Assembly: GCA_022559845.1 (NCBI GenBank)
Contig: CM040126.1
Coordinates: 43,828,458 to 43,892,457, forward strand
From: Amorphophallus konjac
Taxonomy: Eukaryota > Streptophyta > Magnoliopsida > Alismatales > Araceae
Length of the DNA: 64,000 nucleotides
Reading direction: 5' to 3'
In this document: one piece after another, positions 42,803 to 52,542 of the stretch
How positions within the stretch are numbered: the first letter of the stretch is position 1
How the letters are laid out: every line of letters starts with the position of its first letter
Program-made: the position numbers and the translations under genes
Notes under the pieces: generated by a model
Seen by the model: the letters and a program-made list of their open reading frames with translations, nothing else
What the model was told of the DNA's origin: nothing
Databases searched by the model: none

Positions 42803-45800
42803 TTAGTCCAGCCCCCGGAAGATGTCCTCAAGAGGAAGGGTCCCGACGCAAGGGAAGCTCATCATCTCACGCAGGCGGTCTTCCTGCGCGGCAAGGCGCT
42901 CCAACTCGGTCGCCACAGAGGCCGCTGCTGCTTCGGCGACGGCCAACTCTTCAGTTTTCCTGGCCTTGCTCGTCTCGGCTTTGAGCAAGTCAGACTCAGC
43001 CTGGGCGAGCCAACCCCGGAGTTTCTCTATCCGGCTCTCTAAGGCGTGGATGTTGGCATTGCACCAGTCCAAGGCCTTCCGGTGTTGCTCCCTGCTGCCC
43101 CTCTGCACCGCCAGAGCCTCCAGATATTCATCCCTCTGTGCGTCGATGGCTGTAAGCTCAGTTGGGGCCTACGTCTTGAGGAATGCACGACAGTTTACAT
43201 ATTTCAATAGTAGCAGAACGCGTCGCGACCATCCCTCTAACGGGCAGCCCATCATTTGCAGTGCTTTGGTTAGGTGCTCCACGATGGCCCTTACGCCTTG
43301 ATATGTGAGCGTTGGGTCAGCAACGACCATAGAGCGCAATACCAATAGGGTCTGGCGGACTGGCAGATCCGAGCTCACGTGGTCGATAGAAGGGACGACT
43401 GGTGGGTCGAAGCTAACTTGGCTGTCCATGACCGCCCACAACTCCGCGTCAACCATGGCCGAGCTACCTGGAAGAGTCAGGGCCGAAAGGAGGGGCCTCT
43501 CGGGCTCCGAGGATGACCCCTGTCCAGCCACCACCAAAGGTGAAGGAGATACCGCAACAGAGGCGTTTGGCGTTGCCATGATGAGCGGCTGCTCCAGCGC
43601 CATCGACTGAGCGGATTCCGAGTCTGACGATGCCGCCCCCTCCGTCGAAACTAGAGCCACGACCTTGCCGGGAGAGTGAGCGAACGCAGAGACCGGATCT
43701 GATATTACAGCCGACGAAGTTGCTCCGGCCCCCGCTTGCTCAGCAGGGTCTAAGTCCATGGCCGTCCCGCGGACCGGAAGCGAAAGAATGGCGACCTCAG
43801 CAAACGAGGCATCAGTGACAGGCGGGCCCGAGATCGTTCCGGAGAGGCCTTCATCCCCTCCTACCTGGAATTCCCCCGAATGTTCATTGAGGATCGGCAG
43901 TATCCTCCCCAGGAGTCGGGCTTCCTCGGGTACGACCGGCGTCGGGATTGGTGGCAGTGGGATCACCAGCCGCGGGACAGCCCCCATCCGCAGAAGATCG
44001 GCCAAGAATCCCGTGTCCGGCCCCAGGAGCGTCTTCAGTCTCTTCGCCGCATGAACGCAGAAGGATGAGCTCCACCTGGGGACGGCCTTGCGACCTCGGG
44101 GTGCGCGCGCTCCGCGGGGCGTTGTCATTATCTAACCATGTAAAGAAAGGTTAGCCGCTTGCCAAGTGGAGTAAATCATTGCATTCTCAAGGAAGCTGAA
44201 TGGATCCCCATGCTTACCTCACCCGCCAGTACTATGCTGCTCTCCGGCGTCATCTCTCCTCGGGCGGCGGCTTCAGGCACCGTCCCCCTGCGGGTCTCGA
44301 TCGCCGGCGACACCTCCCCCTCTTCCCGAATCTCGGCTTCGGGTACTATCGGCTCTCGCACCTCGATCTCGGGCGCTATCTCCCCCTCCTCCAAGGCTTC
44401 GGTGGCTGGGATAGTAACCTCCACAGCTCCTTTGGAGGCGCGAGCCTGTATTGCCCCAAATAAATCAGCAACCCCGAGGGAAGAAATAAGGATGAGAAAG
44501 GAGGAAGAAAGAGGAAGACATACTCTCACAGCCACTACCACTTCTTCACGGGGTGAGACCTCAGCTGTCGAGATGGCAGCATCCAATCTCACCCCGCCTT
44601 CTTCCTGCCGCAGAACCTCAACCAGGGACGCCAGTTTATTCAAAGCGGTGGTGGTTGTCGCTTGTCTGGCGGCTTCTGAACCCGGGACGTGGATCTCTGC
44701 ATCTTTTGACGGGGTTTGTTCCTATTGGAAGCAAAAAAAAACAATGATACCAAGGAGGTTAGTTGACGACCTCAAGAAAGAAACCTGAATTAACATGTTC
44801 GCACTTACGGGTGCCCACTTCACCAGGCTAAGAGAAATAGGTAGTACCGGGGCTTTCCAGGTAGGAACTTGAAAGCTGGGCTCCCCGGGGATACCCTCAG
44901 TTGAAAGCACTTCATCAGAAGAATAGCCGTAATCTACCTTCTCCCCTGACGAAGACTTAGTTCTTGTGGGCACCTCTTTTGCTGTCAAGGCAGCCCCCGC
45001 CTCAGCATCCGGGGTCGGCTCGTCGCCGCGCCGGACAGGCAACCGCGACTTCCTTGACCGCCACCCCTTCGTCCTGTATGTCTGCCCGAACCGAGATGTC
45101 TCAGGGTCCGCCTCCGGTTGAGGGGCTGCCACGTCAGCTCCTGCCAGGCAAAGCAGGATCCGGGTTCAGTCAGGCCCGTAAAGCTTCAAAAAAAATTTAA
45201 TCGAAGCGACTAGCAAAAAAGGTGATATACCTCCTTCAGCTTCGGCGGCGGGAGTTGGGGCGAAGAAGGTCTCTTCGACAGATTCCACGGCCCCGTGGGT
45301 CACAGCTTCACCCACGCCTGGGATAGATACGGGCGTGGGCCTCTCGACGATAGCTGGAACAAAAACATATGTGTTACAAGAAGTGCCCCTCTTAACGTCT
45401 AAATAAATCCCGGAGAGCCTCGAAGAAGAAGAAACCCAACCTGCAGGCCGACTCGGCTCGGTTCGAGCAGCTTCAAACTCCTCGAATGAAGAGATCAAAA
45501 GCGCCGGGGGAATTGTCGACGCAGCTTTGGCGGCATCCGTCTTTCGTCGCTTTGCCTCCCGCCACCTGGCTGCCTTGGCAGCATCTACCGCCTTCTTCAC
45601 GGGCGATTTCGCCCGGGGCCTCTTCGCAGGCGGTGGCAGGGGGGTCGTAGTCGGAGCCACTGGCGCCTCCTCGAAGTAAGCAGGCTTTCCTGCTTGCCGA
45701 AGGAGATTGTGATACGTCACCGTCTGGATGCTGTCGGGGTGGTCTGTTTAAGAAAAGAGGAAGAAGAACGAGGGACCCGATCAGCTTCCGACACCCAAGG

Positions 45801-46358
45801 AAGGGTAACATTGAAAAGCACAAGTAAAAGAAGAAAACACTAAATACCATGTGGGCCAGTGTACAACCGCAGCGCTATCGGCCAGTAGCTGAGGGACGGT
45901 TCCTTGTCCCGGCGAGCCGCCTCCCGGACCAGCCAGCATACATCTTCAATTTTCTGGCAGCGGTCGGCAAGGGCGGCCAGGTCCACATGCTTCTTGGCGA
46001 CCAAGTGGCAGAAGAGGTTGAAGTGGTCCATCCCCCATCCCTCGGCATAGTAATTGGCGATATGAAGGTGCTTGCCCAGGATGGCCACCCCCGGATCTTC
46101 AATTTTCAACCCATGCACTCGGAGGAGGACGTAGAGCCATGTGGTGTCTTTGTAATTTTCTGGCTTCTGCTCCTCCCTCCTCACGAACGTGTGGTATGGA
46201 CAGGTTGGGTCCCTTTCCGGACGCCAGCTCCTCGCGGGGGTGCCTTCCTCTTCCATGGGAAATGGATAATTGGACAGCTCCAGGTGGTCACTCCCGACGT
46301 GGCAAAGGTCCCGCAGGGTCTTCTTGAAATCATCCTTCGCCACCGGAGGCAGCTTAGC
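42803..46358 (-). pseudogene. antisense seven-exon gene of the Tat element, 5'-truncated, one nonsense codon
   Basis: Exons on the minus strand: 46358-45848, 45743-45441, 45353-45231, 45140-44809, 44721-44524, 44445-44218, 44131-42803. All six introns are GT-AG, with pyrimidine-rich acceptors in several, and all exon phases match, giving about 1007 codons. Exon 1 holds a compact domain (TWLYVLLRVHG, HLVAKKHVDLAALADRC). Exon 2 has a basic, NLS-like stretch (PAKRPRAKSPVKK, REAKRRKT). Exons 4-6 are acidic and low-complexity. Exon 7 ends in a long coiled coil. One TAG (43169-43171) interrupts exon 7. The 5' end is cut by the LTR at 46374; an AG just before 46358 suggests a further upstream exon. 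Antisense ORFs downstream of pol are known in several Tat-group elements; function unknown. Confidence 0.8.
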
Positions 46359-46969
46359 CTGCGATGCTGGCTTTGTAGCACCCCAGATAAATAATAAAGA
46401 ATAAAAATATTCAAAAATAAATTAAACTTGCATAAGAAGACCAAATAGAAATAATTAAGTTATACATATATACATTTAATGGGCTTTAACACATTTAGTA
46501 TCTTCTACCATTAATACAATTATATAAAAGCCTAAAATAAAGAAACGTATGATATAAAAACGTACATGAACACCAAACTATTCCATATAAAGATTCATAT
46601 GGGCCTTCACTAAAGCCTTACGAGAATACAGTCATTAAATGCATGAGCAAGTCTCAGATATATACAAGTGACCTTTTCTAACCCAAACCCACGTAACAAA
46701 CCAACCCAAAATCCCAACCCATGTTCACTTTTATACCCAATGCAAAGCCCACGTAAAGACCCATTCACCTATCAAGACCACCCACGAAGGTGGGCCTTCA
46801 CACAAAAGCCGACCAACCATGGCATGCATGCTCGTGTGTTGAAATGTTTTAGGGTTTTTGCATGAAGTTTTGGCAGGCGGCGGTGGAAATGGCAGGGAGA
46901 GAAAATTTCGGATTAAACTATGGAAGCCTTGCTTCCATTCAACCCCTGACACCACTAGGACTCTCACCC

Positions 46970-46978
46970 TATAAAATA
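46970..46978 (+). promoter_or_regulatory. LTR TATA box
   Basis: TATAAAATA preceded by a pyrimidine-rich stretch. It gives the + orientation of this LTR. Confidence 0.55.
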
Positions 46979-47826
46979 CTCTACTCCATCGACTAGCAGA
47001 ACCCTTATTTCTACAAATCCCCACGTAAGTCGACTTCTTGCTGTGTGCTGCCTTCTTCACCAACCTCCGGCGGTCAAGCGAGAAGGAATGATTGTCTTCC
47101 TCCCGCTGAGGTTCGTCTTCTACTGCCGTGGTAGTTGCAGAAGGGAGAGGCCTGCAACCTTCTTCCTCTCTCTCCTGTAAAAGGGTTCCTCTGCATCCAC
47201 TTCTTCCTGTGCGAGGGTGCAGCCACCGAACCTTTGCTGCCGCGTTCCTTCCTCCTGCCGCTGCCTGAACGTGGAGTTTCTTCTTCCCCTGCTTCATACC
47301 TGCTGCTGCGGTTTTCTTGCAGACGTTAACTTCCTTCTCTGTCTCGTTCATTATCTAGATCGAGCCCCAAGAGATAGGTCTTCTCAAGTTTCGTAGCCCA
47401 AACAAAAATTAATTCATCATTGTAGGTGTTCTCTCTTCATGCCAAAGATTATAATTAGATTAAACCTCACATGATAATTCTGCATGATTTTTACTACATG
47501 ATTTCTTTCGTGTTTTGGTTTAATACTATAGAAGTTAGTTATGGAGTTTTTACCTTAATAACTTGTACGTGGGTATCGGAGTCTCCATTGGCCATGAAAA
47601 TTTATGGGCGTACTAGTGGGATGGAGACCGAGGTAGTGAGAGTGGTTGCACCATTTTTCGTGCCCCCTATCTCAAGATCTCCCATCTCTCAACGAAAAAT
47701 TATTTTGAACATCTAGTTAGGTAGAGTTTTTTGAGCCCGTCATTTCGGTATATCATAGGCTCGATTCCGACGTAGTTACGTCCAGAAACGAGAGGACTAA
47801 GAGTTGAGACAATTTGTGAATGAAAT

Positions 47827-47879
47827 GACGACATGTCTATTGTCGTCAAATCTTTTTGACGACGTAACAAATGGTCGTC
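47827..47879 (+). repeat. two GACGAC/GTCGTC mini-hairpins
   Basis: GACGAC at 47827-47832 pairs with GTCGTC at 47842-47847; GACGAC at 47858-47863 pairs with GTCGTC at 47874-47879. Loops are about 9-10 bases and unalike, and both arms are followed by AAAT. A related unit (GACGTC...GGGCGTTAATTA) is at 48161-48183. They resemble the units in element D. Confidence 0.75.
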
Positions 47880-48383
47880 AAATTATATATATATATCTTG
47901 TAACAATATCTTTGAAAATTGATATCTATTAAAATATGTAACAGAAAATTATAAAAAATATATTTTTGGAATCCTTGAATTTTTCTCCTAATTATCATAT
48001 ATTCTATTGTTCTAAATTATTTTATATAAATTAATGTCTCTTTGAATGCATATTTGTGAAATTATTCAATTAAATAGATATTGACGTGAATTCTTGTTAA
48101 ATAAATTAAGTTAAAAATCATAAAATTAACGTCTCTCTATGTAGACACTAATTAATAAATGACGTCACTCATGGGCGTTAATTAATATAAGTTTTATTTA
48201 ATTATGGTTAATTATAGAATTTGATGGACATAAATTCTATAATTAACGCATTCATGTTCTCACCGTTTTCTCCCGATTTTGACACATACCGCGGGTCTTC
48301 TGGCACTCTCATCTCACGTCCGTAGATGGAGTCCCTGTTTCATGATTGGTTCACGTATACACCTCAACTCTCGGTGACATACG

Positions 48384-48510
48384 AGCCCTCCGTTGGACAT
48401 TCTGTTCCTTCGGACTGACAAGTTAGTCATTGGGACCTCCGTAAGTCTCCTCGTAGCCTTGGATTCCCTCAAGGACGACTGAGCTGGTTGTACCTTAAAC
48501 ACCTTGTACC
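48384..48510 (+). ncRNA. leader RNA module 1 (Tekay-like LTR copy)
   Basis: It shares CCTCCGTAAGTC, GGATTCCCTC, GGACG, and GCTGGTTGTACC in the same order as the Athila (9601-9763) and element D (61021-61177) copies. The central hairpin is CCTTG (48457-48461) with CAAGG (48470-48474), a compensatory change relative to CCGTG/CACGG. Confidence 0.5.
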
Positions 48511-49571
48511 TTTTATTGCCACGCCATGTGGTAACCCGATCCTCTCATGGTGCCATCTCGGTCCATGAGAGAATACTCTTAGCCAGTGGAAAGGTGATAT
48601 TTCACTAGGCGGTGTCCTGGATTGGGTCCCTTATAGTTGGGGTCAATCTTTCAGCTTGATTCATGTCCCTTGATTGGTGACGGGTTTAGTCATCCACTCA
48701 AGTTATCACGGCTACCTAGTTAAGGTACCGATTCTACCCATGTTATTGACATGTCATGGTTCTCGTTGGTTTTATCATTGTCCATCTAATGTTCTTCCTT
48801 GAATTCTGTGGAACCTATCCACGAATCTACCTTGATATCCTACATGAGTTTGTTCTTGGAATTCCATGGCTATCACTAAAGTGGTTGTCTAGTTATTACT
48901 GTGAGTCATGGAAAATAATCCACTTTTAAGAAAAATAAGAATATGCATAAGAAGAATAATGAAAAAGGGAGTAAAAGAGCACGTGGTGCTACCAAGGAGA
49001 GTGATCGCCAGAGGGGTTACCTCAATAAGAAGAAAAGATGATCGCGAATACCTGGTGATAATAGGATGCGGGATGGATGTGGGTTCCTTCCTCCACCTTC
49101 TATCGGCCGGCCGATGAAGGGGGTTTTTCCTCTTTGATTACCTTTGAACAAAGAACAAACAAATAAAAGACAAGGAGATCAGCCAAACGTGAGTGTAGTA
49201 TCAATCCAAAGATGAAAGATGGTGATGAAAGAAGAGCATAAAGTGTGCACCTTTTGTTTGTTTTAAAACCCCTAGAGAATTAGGGAGAGGAAAAGAGATG
49301 CAATGAAAACTAATGCAAGGAAGAGAATATGGTGATCGATGATGAGATGATGATGACAAACAACAACGAAGAGAAGAAAAGATCCCTGCTGTTCCTGTAA
49401 ACAGTAAAGGGAAAACACTTTGCTTCGGATGTGACAGCAGGAGGAAGCACAAGAAAAATCAATAGCTCTTAATCTCAATCACCAGCACCCGTGAACCTCT
49501 GTGTGTGTGTATGTGTGTTCTGTGTGTGTCTGTGTGTCTATCTACCTCGCGCGAGATCAACCAGGGCATCT

Positions 49572-49578
49572 TTATATA
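49572..49578 (-). promoter_or_regulatory. LTR TATA box of element D
   Basis: CCTATATAAAG on the minus strand, about 620 bases from the LTR start, duplicated in the other LTR at about 62575-62582. A microsatellite leader follows. Confidence 0.65.
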
Positions 49579-49732
49579 GGGTCTCAATCATAGATAATCA
49601 CAAATTGGGAAGATAGGAATATGCAGTGGTCGTTAATGGCAAGGACTCTAGTTCCCAGATCGAGCAAGGTGATCAAGAAAGGCAGGGAACTCTTCAGGAA
49701 AGGCGAGTTTAAGCAGAACACGAAAGGGTGAG

Positions 49733-50055
49733 ACACGACCTACCAAAGGGCGTCAATTACAAATTGACGACCACCTCCAGGGCGTTAATTCAAAACACGA
49801 CTGGGATAAAGGCGTCACTACCTGGATTTAATTTTGGCAACAAAACCTTCTTAACTTTGAAAAATTGTAAAGAGACGCCTGAAGCAAAGGCGTTAAACAA
49901 AAACACGCCCTATGGAAGGACGTTAATCATTGATTTTAATCGGGATGGGACTCGTAAAATACCAGGAATTGACGCCCTTCCCTGTGGTCGTCCTTTCTTA
50001 ATAACACGCCCCAGATTAGGTCGTTATTTAAAACACGCCCCTCTTCAAGTCGTGA
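49733..50055 (-). repeat. mini-hairpin array in element D LTR (left)
   Basis: About eight units, each with a 5-6 base arm of ACGCC/GACGAC/GACGCC type, a loop of about 8-12 unlike bases, a complementary GGCGT/GTCGT arm and an AT-rich linker often TTAATTCAAAA. Spacing is mostly 28-36 bases. The other LTR has the same array at 62737-63060. Confidence 0.8.
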
Positions 50056-51226
50056 ATTCCAAAAATGCAAGAATTAATCACAAAAACACACAAAAATAGA
50101 AAAACTTTATATTATAGAAATATTGAAGTTCACTTTGGGGTGTTATCATAGTGACATGAGATTTGATCAACAAAGCGTCAATTTTGGCGTGTCTACATCT
50201 GCCCCGCCTTGGCGTCTGCTTTGGAAGGGAGTGAGACGGAATGAAACGAAAGTGTAATGAAGTGGAGCGAACTGATAAGTAGATGCCAAGGTGTGATGTG
50301 ACACGCCTCAGACACTGAGCATTAGAAATCTTTCCAAGATTCTGAGTGAAATAACTCCGGGTGATTCTAAGGAAGCATCGATTTGCTAGATATAGGAGAC
50401 TAAACTAAGCAAGTAAAATGTGCGCGTGGGCACGACAGGGAGGCACCATTGGAGAGCGGTTACCAGCCATTGTGGACGTGCTACAACCAAGGTGGATTAG
50501 CAGAAAAATAAAGGGAATTGAGATGAAGACCCAGCAAAGGGACATTTTTTCGAAGAACTAGCCTGAGCGGCTTCAGAGAGAATAAAGTACTCAATTTGGA
50601 GTGGAATATCTCATGTCAACTCAAATGAGAGCGAGTGACCTTCATTATTGCCATAATATGAAGATTTTCAGCACGAAGCTCAAAGTCCTATATGATGCAT
50701 GCTGGGCTAAAAGGAAAAGATAAAATAAACTAAAAATAGAAAATAATCAAGGATAATATTGTTAAGCCATTTAGATTTGGTCAAGAATCCAGATCTCTGA
50801 GCTGACACTAAGCCGAAGCCCGTTTGTCCACGCATCAACTCAGAAAGTGGAACCATCGTCCCAAACCTCTAATGACTCAACGGCCTATCTGTGTGATCAA
50901 GATTCTCTTGGAATTATCACCATTTTTGATGAAGGGGAACTCAAATTCTGGGTTCATCAGAACCACAAGGTCCTTGATATGCTATAACAGCGTAGAATAC
51001 CATATAGTAACAATGCTTACAGGAAAGAAATACAAAAACAGAGCGATGATACTCCGACACATGACCCACACTCCTCGAACTCTGTAATCTTCTGAGCACT
51101 TGTGTAGTTGTGTACTTGTGGTTGTGTACTTTACTTCTTTTCCACGTTCTTTGTGTTCGCTCTACTTTGTCCTGTACTTGTAGCTGTGGTTCACACTTGA
51201 ATAAACAGGTTAATTCATCTATTCGA

Positions 51227-51295
51227 CTTGGCCCCTTGCTCAATAAGCAAGGGGTGTCTTTACTTTTGACCTGGATAGCGGGTCAAGGGGCCAAG
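51227..51295. repeat. overlapping inverted repeats
   Basis: CTTGGCCCCTTG (51227-51238) is complementary to CAAGGGGCCAAG (51284-51295). Within it CCCCTTGCT (51232-51240) is also complementary to AGCAAGGGG (51246-51254). The two pairings use the same left arm and exclude each other. Confidence 0.7.
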
Positions 51296-51479
51296 CCTTT
51301 AATCGAATAAGGCAAATGAAATAACCAATAAAGGGAGATGCAACACGCAAGCACACGTATGCAAACAATAATCAAGATGCCCTATGCAATAATGCAAGCA
51401 CACACATGAAGAATAAACCCCATTTCCTCTTTTCTTTTCTTTTCCTTTTATATTTATTATTTTTTTCTTTTATTTTTCA

Positions 51480-51670
51480 AAAGACGCGCCTTAGATTAGG
51501 TCGTTATTCAAACAAAAGACGCCCTAGGTGACGGCGTGAATTTGAAAAACGTTTTTGAATTTTGTTGAAAAGACGGCCCACACAAGGGCGTTATTTAAAA
51601 AAGGACGACCTTCTCCACAGGCGTTAATTTCAGAAAAGGCGCCTCATTCAAAGGCGTTAATTTTCCTGCT
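51480..51670 (-). repeat. mini-hairpin array in element D 3' UTR
   Basis: About five units with arms such as GACGCC/GGCGT, GACGGCCC/GGGCGT and GGCGCC/GGCGTT, separated by T/A-rich linkers. Same design as in the LTRs. Confidence 0.78.
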
Positions 51671-52542
51671 TTCAGTATTAGGTTGACAAAGCTACTAGGG
51701 CACTGGGTCCTACACGGTCATCATCGAGGATTCATTGACCTTTCTTGATTAATCAAAAGGGGTTGATGTGATAGTGATTGAACTTATACACAAGCTCTCG
51801 CACGGTGCAATCTCTTAGGTTAGTCTCGACCATCGTGCTGGTTTATGACTTACCACAAAGAAAGAGGTGGAAGAAGATATAAGGAAGCCCATAAGGGATT
51901 CTGAAAAGCTCGAGGCAAAACTACCTCCCCTACCCTATGCCTGTTGGGGTTTGGTCTTTGGCATAGGGAAATTTTATTGCCTTTTGCCTCTTTTATATTA
52001 CATGCATACGCCCAAGATTTTCCTTGCGGGGACTTTGCCCTCTTGACATACTTTTCTTTCACAATTTGACTTTCACTTCGAGACTGATTTGCATTGATGA
52101 AAAAAACCTAATTGTACTTGGGCTTTAGTGGCATTTTTGTTCCCTTTTGGGCCCTGACTTCCACCTACTAGGGCGGCGGATATGCTTGGCGAGTCTACCC
52201 CAAGACCTTCCTTCCTCCCTTATGGGCCGAAGAGGAAAAGAATGGGTATTGTCTTCACCTTTAGTCAGGTTTTGACTTTCCATCAGATTTTGCACCGCTT
52301 GAGTTCAAGGGTAAGCGTGTAGTGTGTGTGGGTGTCGACCCCATTTTAATTTAACAAAACTGATGAATGAATGCTGAATTTTGACCTTTCAGCCCTTGCG
52401 TCCTTGTATGCCATGGCAACGATTTTGAAAATTTCATTCTTTTTGGAGAATTTCTATTTTTTGGATTTTGGAAAATTTCTATTTTTTTAGATAGATTTTG
52501 AAAATTTTATTTTTTTTTGTTTTTTTTATTTTGGATTTTGAA

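Larger units (their letters stand above)
25358..46373 (+). mobile_element. Tat-lineage gypsy copy B2 internal region, interrupted twice
   Basis: PBS, extra ORF, gag, protease, a partial second gag, RT, RNase H, a second RNase H, integrase, tandem repeats and an antisense spliced gene. The two RNase H domains place it in the Tat group. A 6.16-kb element interrupts the first RNase H (33126-39287), and a Tekay-like LTR cuts off the 3' end at 46374. Its own 3' LTR is outside the window. Confidence 0.85.
46374..48899 (+). repeat. Tekay/Del-like long LTR, left part
   Basis: TGTAGCACCCC at 46374 begins abruptly inside the antisense gene. TATAAAATA at 46970 indicates a + strand promoter about 600 bases in. 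An AT-rich R/U5 with GACGAC/GTCGTC hairpins (47827-47879) and a copy of leader module 1 (48384-48510) follow. The LTR is interrupted at 48899 by element D and resumes at 63207. Family assignment rests on the TGTAGCACCC start, great length and the GAGCATTCGCTCATC...TTTCAGGTAA block at 63655, and is tentative. Confidence 0.6.
48900..50197 (-). repeat. 3' LTR of element D (left), 1298 bp
   Basis: Minus-strand LTR starting TGTAGACACGCC at 50197. The TATA box on the minus strand is at 49572-49578. A GT microsatellite lies at about 49500-49545. Mini-hairpin units (ACGCC...GGCGT type) fill 49733-50055, in U3. It is preceded on the minus strand by the purine-rich run GGCGGGGCAGA (50208-50198). Confidence 0.95.
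50198..52542 (-). other. 3' untranslated region of element D
   Basis: No conserved frame on either strand, and no antisense gene like that of B2. It contains a 12-bp inverted repeat (51227-51295), a pyrimidine-rich block (51420-51475), a second mini-hairpin array (51480-51670) and a T-rich tract (52430-52535) next to the pol stop. Confidence 0.65.

Noticed and set aside
47471..47716. Small plant gene in the AT-rich part of the Tekay-like LTR
   Set aside because: An 81-codon frame with no domain, lying downstream of an LTR TATA box. Nothing supports coding.
50824..51310. Host transcript in the element D 3' region
   Set aside because: Short frames with no domain and no splice structure. The stretch lies between pol and the PPT of one intact insertion, so it is element sequence.
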